Shown here one piece after another: positions 1-5,694 of a stretch of 5,694 bases of DNA. Position 1 is the stretch's first letter. Every line of letters begins with the position of its first letter. This stretch comes from a bacterium (GTDB lineage Bacteria; Bacteroidota; Ignavibacteria; Kapaibacteriales; Kapaibacteriaceae): NCBI GenBank assembly GCA_020050895.1, contig JAGVJW010000162.1, positions 1 to 5,694 of the forward strand, written 5' to 3'. A program made the position numbers and the translations under genes. Below the pieces are notes generated by a model, which saw only the letters and a program-made list of their open reading frames with translations, made no database searches and was not told the origin of the DNA.

Positions 1-408
1 CGATTGAACGTATTCGAGATCAACGGCATCGGGATCATTTTTTGCACGTTGCAAATCTTTTGTCAGGCTCTCCACAAGGTAGGCTACGTATCCACCAAAA
101 TTATATTCCAGTACACCTCGCGTGATAGCATCTGAATCTTCGAGAACATCGTGAAGGAGCGAAGAGATGAGAACATCCACATCGTAAATCTCGAGTTCGT
201 CGATGAGGATTCTGGCAACGCGGGCGCTGTGATAGAAATACGGCGTTCCATCATTACGCATCTGGTGCTCGTGTACTGCTCTTGCCATTTCGTAGGCATC
301 AAGAACCTTAGACACGCCAACGATATCGCCACGAGCTGTCAGCCGCGCCTCAAGCTCTTCATAGCTTAAAGTGGATTGATTGTACGAAGGACCGTCGTTA
401 TTTAACAT
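1..408 (-). CDS. RelA/SpoT-type HD-domain (p)ppGpp hydrolase region, C-terminus cut by window edge
   Basis: The visible 136 codons run without a stop from an ATG at 408 off the left edge. Residues about 30-120 match the N-terminal hydrolase domain of RelA/SpoT (Rel) proteins, which removes pyrophosphate from the 3' position of (p)ppGpp using Mn2+. Visible motifs are RNDGTPYFYH (R51, H60), corresponding to Rel R-K-S-G-E-P-Y-I-x-H, then LLHDVLEDSD with the HD pair at 86-87 and E90-D91, and ESLTKD at 113-118, corresponding to the family's GVTKL segment. The metal-binding and catalytic residues seen so far are intact, so hydrolase activity is plausible. The proline usually following the first histidine is serine (S61). 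The synthetase, TGS and ACT domains would lie outside the window, so this may be a full Rel/SpoT or an HD-only alarmone hydrolase. The gene lies 42 nt after recN and is probably cotranscribed with it. There is no clear Shine-Dalgarno. An in-frame TTG at 435 would add nine residues, but ATG is preferred. Confidence 0.85.
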   Translation of the reverse strand, partial: MLNNDGPSYNQSTLSYEELEARLTARGDIVGVSKVLDAYEMARAVHEHQMRNDGTPYFYHSARVARILIDELEIYDVDVLISSLLHDVLEDSDAITRGVLEYNFGGYVAYLVESLTKDLQRAKNDPDAVDLEYVQS

Positions 409-450
409 GCGTTCGACTTTAACCAGAGCACACAATTTACAACGGCTGGA

Positions 451-2124
451 TCACGAACGCTTGTTCTTCTTTAATGTTCCCAATAAAGAACGCGCTCCCT
501 CGATAGCTTCGCTGGTAACAGAGGCACCGCTGATCATTCTTGCAATTTCCAGAACGGCCTCTTCTCCAGTTACCTCCATTGCGTTTACTGTTGTCGAATT
601 CTTGTCTTCAACCTTTTGAACACGAATCATTGTGTCTGCCAACGAAGCAATCTGAGGCAGGTGTGAAATACAAATAATTTGATGGCGCGAGCAAAGGTTC
701 TTCATCACGTCGCCAACGGCTCGAGCTATTCGCCCGCTGATGCCTATGTCGATTTCGTCAAACACCATCGTTCCCACCGAACCCTTTGATGCTTGTACCT
801 TCTTGATAGCAAGCATGACTCTCGACAATTCACCTCCCGAGGCAATACGTGCTAATGGAAGGGGGCTTTCTCCCGTGTTAGCTGTCAGCAGGAACTCAAC
901 TTCATCGGTTCCCGAGGCACCGAGCTCGGCCTGACTAAACCTGACTTCGAAACGCGCCGAAGGCATACCCATTTGTTGTAAAGATGCAGTTATGGAATCG
1001 CACATCAGGGTGGCCGATGTCTTGCGTTGTTGGGAAAGTCTTTGGGACGTTTGCCGTGCTTCTGCCTCTGCTGCGCCGACGTTGCGTTCCGATTCGAGAA
1101 TTGCTCCATCAAGATCTTCGAGAATTGCAAGCTGCCGACGCGAAGACGTCAGCGTTTCAATTGCAACGTCCAGCGTTCCGTATTTGCGAACGAGCCGTTG
1201 TAGCTGGCTCTGACGCTGCCTAAGAAACTCCAAACGTTCCGGAGAAAAATCTTCAGGATCAGCCAATTTTGCAACTGCACCTGAGGTTTCCTTGCACGAG
1301 GCAGCAGCAGACTCCAATTCACTTACGGCGGCAGACAGAGTAGCATCAAACTCAATTAGTCCGATTAATTTTTCCTTCGCCTGCTGAATCAAATCAAACG
1401 CACTGGGTTCGTCTGAATACAGCATACCCTGTAGTGCTGCAGCTGATGTTATAATCGTTTCCGAAGATTCTGCTCGCCGCAATTCTTCGATAATTCTAGT
1501 GAGCTCATCCGGTTCTGCAGCCGTAGTCCCGATGTCGTTGATAACGAACTCCAGGCGAGAACGTACTTCATCGATACTAACAGCTTGATCTCTAAGATTC
1601 TTTAGTATTTTACGAGCCTCCAGAACACGATGCCATTGTTGGCGCATTGCTGCATGCAATTCTTCATCGGCCGAGAGCGAATCAAGGATTGCAAGATGAT
1701 TCTTGGAGTTCAGAAGGCCATGCGTGTCGTGCTGCCCGTGAAAATCAATCAGCAGTTCCGACAGTTCCTGTACAACCGAAGCCGGCACCGGTAAGTCGTT
1801 AACAAAGGACCGCGATGTACCCGAGGCTAGGATTTCCCTGCGCAGCACTAATTCATCGTTGTCCCATTGCAGATCGTGCGATGAAAGGAAGTCGTTCACA
1901 CCCTGCTGTGAAGCCACGTTAAAGATGGCTTCAACGACAGATTTCTTTGCACCCGATCGTATACTGGATGCTGAAATACGCTCGCCAAGCGCAGTCGTCA
2001 AAGCATCAATTATTATAGACTTACCAGCTCCAGTCTCGCCAACCAGCACCGTCATGCCCGATCTAAAATCAAGTTCGATATCATCGACTAGAGCAAACGA
2101 CTGAATGGAGAGGCGTGTAAGCAA
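451..2124 (-). CDS. recN: DNA repair protein RecN
   Basis: This is a complete 557-residue protein, the usual length for RecN, an SMC-like cytoplasmic ATPase that binds DNA ends and tethers DNA during double-strand break repair with RecA. It begins MLTRLSIQSFALVDDIELDF, matching the family's ML..L.I.NFALI start. The Walker A motif GETGAGKS is at residues 29-36, LRREILASGTSRSFVND at 94-110 and FHGQHD at 128-133. A long charged, heptad-rich coiled-coil region covers about 150-375. The ABC signature SGGELS is at 429-434, Walker B MVFDE at 453-457, and the H-loop ISHLPQIA at about 486-493. Every ATPase motif is intact. The start is TTG at 2124: an in-frame TAA lies 12 nt upstream, no ATG or GTG occurs between, and the next methionine (residue 24) would remove the first beta strand. 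No Shine-Dalgarno is visible. The gene follows the 54-residue membrane protein by 27 nt and precedes the HD-domain gene by 42 nt. Confidence 0.97.
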   Translation of the reverse strand: MLTRLSIQSFALVDDIELDFRSGMTVLVGETGAGKSIIIDALTTALGERISASSIRSGAKKSVVEAIFNVASQQGVNDFLSSHDLQWDNDELVLRREILASGTSRSFVNDLPVPASVVQELSELLIDFHGQHDTHGLLNSKNHLAILDSLSADEELHAAMRQQWHRVLEARKILKNLRDQAVSIDEVRSRLEFVINDIGTTAAEPDELTRIIEELRRAESSETIITSAAALQGMLYSDEPSAFDLIQQAKEKLIGLIEFDATLSAAVSELESAAASCKETSGAVAKLADPEDFSPERLEFLRQRQSQLQRLVRKYGTLDVAIETLTSSRRQLAILEDLDGAILESERNVGAAEAEARQTSQRLSQQRKTSATLMCDSITASLQQMGMPSARFEVRFSQAELGASGTDEVEFLLTANTGESPLPLARIASGGELSRVMLAIKKVQASKGSVGTMVFDEIDIGISGRIARAVGDVMKNLCSRHQIICISHLPQIASLADTMIRVQKVEDKNSTTVNAMEVTGEEAVLEIARMISGASVTSEAIEGARSLLGTLKKNKRS

Positions 2125-2151
2125 TGGTAAAAAATGTTAGTGAATTCAGGA

Positions 2152-2316
2152 TCAGATCCGCGTTATTCGTGCCTGGAAGAGCTTGATGGCTCCGAAGGCA
2201 ACCGCACCGGCAATCACGATGGAAACCAGTGGGTGCGTTTCCTGAGCCACCACAATCAGGGCAATCGTTACAAAAAACGTAGCCACGGATAGAAGGAAGA
2301 TCCAAACTGCAGCCAT
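2152..2316 (-). CDS. small two-helix membrane protein (54 aa) between hflX and recN
   Basis: I do not recognise this family. The frame encodes 54 residues from an ATG at 2316 to a TGA at 2154-2152. It is nearly all hydrophobic: helix one is about residues 4-24 (start MAAVWIFLLSVATFF), then a short polar turn AQETHP at 24-29, then helix two at about 30-47 (VSIVIAGAVAFGAIKLF), and a basic tail ending QARITRI. The positive charges (K45, R50, R53) follow helix two, so the positive-inside rule suggests a hairpin with both ends in the cytoplasm. The ATG lies 2 nt after the hflX stop, which suggests translational coupling, and recN starts 27 nt downstream. No good Shine-Dalgarno precedes it. Support for a real gene is the snug fit between two certain genes and a composition that makes a plausible membrane hairpin. 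A longer open frame across the same bases (2305-2081) is cysteine-rich, overlaps recN and looks spurious. Its function is unknown. Confidence 0.72.
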   Translation of the reverse strand: MAAVWIFLLSVATFFVTIALIVVAQETHPLVSIVIAGAVAFGAIKLFQARITRI

Positions 2317-2318
2317 GA

Positions 2319-3626
2319 TCAATGAATGTTGTTAGATGTAATATTCTGAATGTAAGGCGCGTATGTGTTGCTGAACAGCAGCAATTTATCGGAAGGTACC
2401 TTTACTACCAAGGTCACGCTTTCATCTCCGTCCAACCGTTCGAGGACTTCCAAATCATCATACACACTTGAGACGTCTTTCATCCTATCATACGGGATGC
2501 AAAGGGTACGCTGTACAGAAAGCGACTCCAGAACAAGCTGCATATCGGCTAGCAACCTTCCGAGGTTGATTGATCGGGTAGCAGAGATGAATACGCATCC
2601 GGGATACTCCAAGCCGATGTCGTCGAGTAGATGTCTGTCTTCGACAGCATCAATCTTGTTAAAAACAAGAATCACCGGTGTATCGTGAACTCCTAGTGAA
2701 GCAATCATTTCCTCAACAATTGCAACCTGATCCTTAACATGCCGATGCGATACATCGGCCACATGGATCAGGACATCGGCCTCCAATGTTTCAGAGAGTG
2801 TGGAGCGGAATGATGCAACAAGCTGAGGGGGAAGTTTGCGGATAAAGCCAACAGTATCTGAAAGCAACGCGCGCTTCCCATTTGGCAGTTCGATGGCGCG
2901 AACGGTGGTATCAAGCGTTGCAAACAATCGGTCTTCGACATGAATCTCAGCTTTCGTAAGAGAATGCATGAGCGACGACTTCCCGGCATTTGTATAGCCA
3001 ATCAAGGCAAATCGTGGAATGCTTTCCCGACCCTTTCTCTGTACGGCTCGATTGACTTCGATATCGTCAAGCTTTTCCCGCAGACGCTGAATTCTGGTTC
3101 GCAAAATCCGACGGTCGGTTTCGATCTGCGTTTCTCCGGGACCCTTTGTGCCGATGCCGCCAAATTGTTTGGAAAGGTGCGTCCACATACGCGTAAGCCT
3201 TGGAAGCATGTACTCCATCTGTGCCAGCTCCACCTGCGTGCGTGCTTCGATGGTACGCGCACGAGATGCGAAGATGTCGAGAATCACACCACTGCGATCG
3301 AGAACCTTCACCTTTAATTCTTCTTCGAGATTTCGTGTTTGCGTTGGCGAAAGGTCGTCATCGAAGACAACCATCTGCGCACCGTACTCGTCGACCAGCG
3401 CTTTCACTTCTTCAACCTTTCCCTTGCCGATTGCGCTGGCGACATCGGGTTTGTCCCGCTCTTGGTACACACTCGTAACAACGTCGGCTCCGGCTGTATC
3501 AAGCAGCAAACCCAGCTCATCCATATGCTCGCGGACAACTTCGGGGTCTGTGCCCTTACGAACAACAGCAACTGTAATGGCACGTTCCCGCGCCTCCAAT
3601 CCCACATCAAACATCGTTGTATTCAC
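2319..3626 (-). CDS. hflX: GTPase HflX (ribosome-associated, ribosome-splitting)
   Basis: This is a complete 435-residue protein of usual length for HflX, a GTPase that binds the 50S subunit and splits stalled or idle ribosomes under heat and other stress. The N-terminal HflX domain shows IGKGKVEEV at 66-74 and the VVFDDDLSPTQTRNLE stretch at 87-102. The hallmark GTKGPGETQIETDRR is at 159-173, followed by a helical linker. The GTPase domain has G1 GYTNAGKSS at 210-218, the G2-like FATLDTT at 235-241, G3 DTVGF at 257-261, G4 NKID at 323-326 and G5 SAT at 348-350. All are intact. The chosen start is GTG at 3626: a TGA stop lies just upstream in frame, and a GGA is centred about 7-9 nt before the GTG. 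An ATG at 3614, four codons in, is an equally possible start. It is the first gene of the minus-strand cluster and has a -7-like TAAGTTTG box upstream. Its TGA lies 2 nt before the next ATG. Confidence 0.97.
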   Translation of the reverse strand: MNTTMFDVGLEARERAITVAVVRKGTDPEVVREHMDELGLLLDTAGADVVTSVYQERDKPDVASAIGKGKVEEVKALVDEYGAQMVVFDDDLSPTQTRNLEEELKVKVLDRSGVILDIFASRARTIEARTQVELAQMEYMLPRLTRMWTHLSKQFGGIGTKGPGETQIETDRRILRTRIQRLREKLDDIEVNRAVQRKGRESIPRFALIGYTNAGKSSLMHSLTKAEIHVEDRLFATLDTTVRAIELPNGKRALLSDTVGFIRKLPPQLVASFRSTLSETLEADVLIHVADVSHRHVKDQVAIVEEMIASLGVHDTPVILVFNKIDAVEDRHLLDDIGLEYPGCVFISATRSINLGRLLADMQLVLESLSVQRTLCIPYDRMKDVSSVYDDLEVLERLDGDESVTLVVKVPSDKLLLFSNTYAPYIQNITSNNIH

Positions 3627-3640
3627 AATTCATTCCGCAT

Positions 3641-3648
3641 CAAACTTA
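3641..3648 (-). promoter_or_regulatory. putative Bacteroidota-type -7 box for the hflX operon
   Basis: On the minus strand this reads TAAGTTTG, an exact match to the TAnnTTTG -7 consensus known from Bacteroidota promoters. It ends 14 nt before the GTG at 3626 and 26 nt before the ATG at 3614. A transcript starting about 4-6 nt after the box would leave a leader of about 10 nt for the GTG or about 22 nt for the ATG. I see no TTG at the usual spacing for a -33 element: the nearest, in the CTTGTG at about 3662-3667, is too close at 14 nt. This is therefore a one-element match. Confidence 0.4.
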
Positions 3649-3655
3649 CTACTGC

Positions 3656-3669
3656 CCCCTCACAAGGGG
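3656..3669. repeat. short inverted repeat between the divergent starts
   Basis: CCCCT-CACA-AGGGG is a perfect 5-bp inverted repeat with a 4-base centre. Beyond two mismatches the symmetry weakly resumes (ACT on the left, GGT on the right). It lies between the two opposed -7-like boxes, 7 bp from one and 11 bp from the other. It could be an operator for a dimeric regulator, or chance. It lacks a T-tract, so it is not a rho-independent terminator. Confidence 0.3.
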
Positions 3670-3680
3670 TAGGTCCAATG

Positions 3681-3688
3681 TAGATTTG
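3681..3688 (+). promoter_or_regulatory. putative Bacteroidota-type -7 box for the OstA-like gene
   Basis: TAGATTTG matches TAnnTTTG exactly and ends 6 nt before the ATG at 3695. If used, transcription would begin at or just before the start codon, giving a leaderless or nearly leaderless message. That would fit the absence of a Shine-Dalgarno before this ATG. No TTG lies 17-23 bp upstream, so there is no recognisable -33 element. Confidence 0.35.
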
Positions 3689-3694
3689 ATCAGC

Positions 3695-5011
3695 ATGAGG
3701 TTCATAACTACAGCTCTTCTGCTGATGAGTTCATTTGTACTGACAGCCATTGGTCAGGAACAGGGCCCGCAGCCGCCCATTGTTCTAGAGTGGGCAGATA
3801 GCCTAAAGGGCGCCGGTCCAACAGATGATGGTGTTCGGGAATTCATCGGCAACGTAAAATTCAAGCAGGGGAATGTGACGGTGACGTGTGACAGGGCCGT
3901 TCACGAAATCGCCTTGAATAGGGCTCGCTTGTACGGTCACGTAGTGATTAAACAAGGGACGATGAAAATGCTAGCCCCATATGTATCGTACGACGGTAAT
4001 AACTATGTAGCAAGAGCCGACAGTGGAGTCTCAGTTTTTGATGAGGGCAAAACAATAACGGCAAAACAGGGAACGTATTCCACGAAACTGCATACGGCAA
4101 ATTTCACCGACAGTGTTGTAGCTGTCGACGATACTTTAGCAATCTGGTCAGACCGAGCTACGTACAGCAAGGACACAAGAATCAGTTCTGCTGCAGGACG
4201 TGTGGTTATGCGGGACACCATAGAGGATGCCTGGATGCGTTCCGATTCTTTGCTCAACGATCCGGGTTCTGATATCATTAAAATATTGGGCAATGCTGCA
4301 GTATGGCAATGCCGCGAAGACACACTTTTTATAATTGCTGATAGTATAATTATTTACAAAGTCCCTTCGGAAGTTTACATCGCTAAGGGGAATGTTGAGC
4401 TGGTTAATGGTAACATCGCTGCACGGGCTGATTCAATAGATTTCTCCGATTCGAGCGGAAGGTTCAACCTCGTCCAGGATCCTACCGTATGGGCGGATTC
4501 CATGCAATTGGTGGCTGACACAATCAAGGTTATGGCTCCAAAACGTAAACTCGAAAGCATAACGGGTAGTCAACGAAGTCTTATGGTGAGCCGCTCGGAC
4601 ACCGTTCGAACCGACAGGTACGATCAGATCAGCGGCGACACGATTATTTTAAACATAACCGAAGACACCGTACGGAGCCTACTTGCGTTTGGCGATGCTC
4701 AAAGCATTACCTGGCGCATTGAGAACGATGAACCCCAGGGGATGGCACAGTTTGCATCCGACTCAATTAAGGCTTACTTCATTGAAGGCAAGCCGGAAAA
4801 TATTTATTGGTTAGGGGGCATTCAAGGCCAGCATCATCCTGAAAAAATTGCCGCTAGTCGTGTTGCAGAATACCTTCTGCCGGGATTTGTCTGGAGATTA
4901 GATCGTCCTGCAATGAGGGCTATACCCCAACCATTCTCGCCAGCGCCCTTCCGCACCCAGCCTCAGAGACGACTTCCAAGTCCGGAGCAATTACCGGGAA
5001 AAATGAAGTAA
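3695..5011 (+). CDS. exported OstA-like (LptA-related) lipopolysaccharide transport protein
   Basis: This is a 438-residue protein with a likely signal peptide at residues 1-20 (MRFITTALLLMSSFVLTAIG, then QEQ) and no lipobox cysteine, so it is expected in the periplasm. Known OstA/LptA-family proteins build a beta-jellyroll that carries lipopolysaccharide toward the outer membrane. Here VREFIGNVKFKQGNVTVTCD at 47-66, then ARLYGHVVIKQGT at 77-89 and APYVSYDGN at 94-102, follow the pattern of the Bacteroidota OstA-like family (loss of a strand-forming gene-N-V then a cytoplasmic-style linker is not seen). Related strands recur at about 226-256 (VYIAKGNVELVNG, then ARADSIDFSDSSGRF). ADS or SDS turns recur through the chain. 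Residues 404-438 are a proline-rich basic tail. The upstream frame is open to 3617, but ATG 3695 is chosen because it places the signal peptide at the N-terminus; TTG at 3686 is an alternative. It is divergent from hflX. The family call is strong, while the exact role is inferred. Confidence 0.88.
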   Translation: MRFITTALLLMSSFVLTAIGQEQGPQPPIVLEWADSLKGAGPTDDGVREFIGNVKFKQGNVTVTCDRAVHEIALNRARLYGHVVIKQGTMKMLAPYVSYDGNNYVARADSGVSVFDEGKTITAKQGTYSTKLHTANFTDSVVAVDDTLAIWSDRATYSKDTRISSAAGRVVMRDTIEDAWMRSDSLLNDPGSDIIKILGNAAVWQCREDTLFIIADSIIIYKVPSEVYIAKGNVELVNGNIAARADSIDFSDSSGRFNLVQDPTVWADSMQLVADTIKVMAPKRKLESITGSQRSLMVSRSDTVRTDRYDQISGDTIILNITEDTVRSLLAFGDAQSITWRIENDEPQGMAQFASDSIKAYFIEGKPENIYWLGGIQGQHHPEKIAASRVAEYLLPGFVWRLDRPAMRAIPQPFSPAPFRTQPQRRLPSPEQLPGKMK

Positions 5012-5091
5012 CTTACAGGCTGTCAGTGAGTTTTATGTGTCATTCAAGACGAGCTAAAAACCTAGCACCAATTTAACCGGAGATACGCGGC
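5012..5091. other. 80-nt gap between the two exported-protein genes
   Basis: I see no terminator: the only small hairpin is GCTA/TAGC at 5053-5066 with a 6-base loop and no T-tract. I also see no TAnnTTTG box. The gap ends with the ribosome binding site of the next gene, so the two plus-strand genes may share a transcript. Confidence 0.4.
5079..5083 (+). promoter_or_regulatory. Shine-Dalgarno that fixes a TTG start
   Basis: GGAGA lies 8 nt before the TTG at 5092. It is the clearest ribosome binding site in the window. It decides the start of the next gene, whose frame has no ATG near its signal peptide. Confidence 0.7.
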
Positions 5092-5694
5092 TTGACGTTG
5101 ATACTTCGGATAGCCTTATTACTTGTTCTGACGTCGGGAATACTTCCGGCTCAGGTCGAACGCATTTTACCGCGTAAGGGTGCATCGTCGCTGGAGGGGA
5201 CTCAATTTGTAGTCGGCTTCATGCAGAACGAAGTACTCGGGTGGGGTGTCGATCCCAGACTTCAGATTTTCATAGCCACACAGTATGATGCGAACGTAAG
5301 AATCGAGTACCCGGTGTTCGGACCTGTGAATAAATTTATCCCGGCAAATACTATCTATGTTGAGGATGTATACTACACGTTTATGGTAACCCAATCCGAG
5401 GTACCGGTAAGGCAGGCAATTTTTATTACTTCGGATGCACCAATCGTTGTATATGCACTTAACACTATCCTGCATTCAACCGATACGTATTCGGCGATAC
5501 CAATTAAACACCTCGGGACAGATTACTTCACGGTTAATAAACCTAACGATCATTACAGACTGGACACAAATCAAAATCCTCTGGACACTGCCATCAGGAA
5601 TTCCGAGTTCATGATCATGGCTGTGGAAGATTTCACCGATGTTTCGATCGTGCCCACCGTAAGGACATATTCTGGTAATCCCGCTGGCGTTCCG
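5092..5694 (+). CDS. exported IgGFc-binding-like protein, N-terminal part
   Basis: 201 codons run open from TTG 5092 to the right edge. A second TTG two codons on (5098) is possible, but 5092 has the better-spaced GGAGA. The start MTLILRIALLLVLTSGILPA followed by QVE is a typical signal peptide, so the protein is exported. The mature part, with GTQFVVGFMQNEV at about 38-50, IFITSDAPIVVYALN at about 110-124, a YSAIPIKHLGTDYF run at about 130-143, and SEFMIMAVEDFTDVSIVPT at about 170-188, resembles the IgGFc-binding N-terminal domain family (G-T-x-F-x-x-x-F-M-x-N, later strands ending in V-x-I-x-P). Family members in FCB bacteria are usually long secreted or surface proteins with more domains downstream, often with a type IX secretion C-terminal domain. 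Neither can be checked here. The ligand is unknown and antibody binding should not be assumed from the family name. Confidence 0.75.
   Translation, partial: MTLILRIALLLVLTSGILPAQVERILPRKGASSLEGTQFVVGFMQNEVLGWGVDPRLQIFIATQYDANVRIEYPVFGPVNKFIPANTIYVEDVYYTFMVTQSEVPVRQAIFITSDAPIVVYALNTILHSTDTYSAIPIKHLGTDYFTVNKPNDHYRLDTNQNPLDTAIRNSEFMIMAVEDFTDVSIVPTVRTYSGNPAGVP

Noticed and set aside
2081..2305. A 74-residue cysteine-rich minus-strand frame across the recN start
   Set aside because: It overlaps both recN and the two-helix small protein in another frame. The 54-residue frame fits the gap between the genes and has a coherent membrane pattern.
2940..3317. A 125-residue plus-strand open frame inside hflX
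   Set aside because: It is antisense to the G1 motif and the linker region of hflX, with no domain, no signal peptide and no ribosome binding site.
3148..3672. A 174-residue plus-strand open frame over the hflX 5' half
   Set aside because: It lies antisense to hflX, which has intact GTPase motifs throughout. The product is serine- and threonine-rich with no recognisable domain, as expected of a reverse-strand shadow.
3617..3694. N-terminal extension of the OstA-like protein from an ATG at 3617
   Set aside because: The added 26 residues would overlap the start of hflX and place the signal peptide internally. ATG 3695 gives a normal signal peptide.
4003..4323. A 106-residue minus-strand open frame in the OstA-like gene
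   Set aside because: It is antisense to conserved strands of the OstA-like protein and shows no family pattern.
5053..5066. A GCTA/TAGC hairpin as a terminator after the OstA-like gene
   Set aside because: The stem is only 4 bp, it is AT-rich and there is no following T-tract.
5167..5475. A 102-residue minus-strand open frame opposite the IgGFc-like gene
   Set aside because: The plus-strand frame has a Shine-Dalgarno, a signal peptide and a domain-like pattern. The antisense frame has none of these.

Overview
The window looks like ordinary chromosome of a Gram-negative bacterium of the Fibrobacterota-Chlorobiota-Bacteroidota (FCB) superphylum. The evidence is a Bacteroidota-style OstA-like (LptA-related) exported protein, an IgGFc-binding-like exported protein, few Shine-Dalgarno sequences, and two exact TAnnTTTG (Bacteroidota-type -7) boxes in the one divergent intergenic region. 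The moderate GC content and gene style make a Kapabacteria/Chlorobiota-like lineage my best guess. That placement is inference, not proof.

Layout. Positions 1-3626 hold a minus-strand cluster of four tightly packed genes. In transcription order they are hflX (ribosome-associated GTPase), a 54-residue two-helix membrane protein that starts 2 nt after the hflX stop, recN (SMC-like DNA repair ATPase), and the first 136 codons of a RelA/SpoT-type HD-domain protein cut by the left window edge. Gaps are 2, 27 and 42 nt and I see no internal terminator, so this reads as one operon. Its products point to stress handling: ribosome rescue or splitting, double-strand break repair, and alarmone turnover.

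Positions 3627-3694 form a 68-nt divergent intergenic region with one -7-like box facing each way and a short inverted repeat between them. Positions 3695-5011 (plus strand) encode a signal-peptide-bearing OstA-like protein, presumably part of lipopolysaccharide transport across the periplasm. After 80 nt comes a second exported protein starting at a TTG codon with a clear Shine-Dalgarno (5092 to the window end). It resembles the N-terminal domain of IgGFc-binding-like surface or secreted proteins and is cut by the right edge.

I found no RNA gene, CRISPR array, insertion sequence, or convincing rho-independent terminator. The most useful additions beyond standard gene calls are the small membrane protein, the start-codon choices and the divergent promoter architecture. 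I do not see clear evidence of a previously undescribed system.
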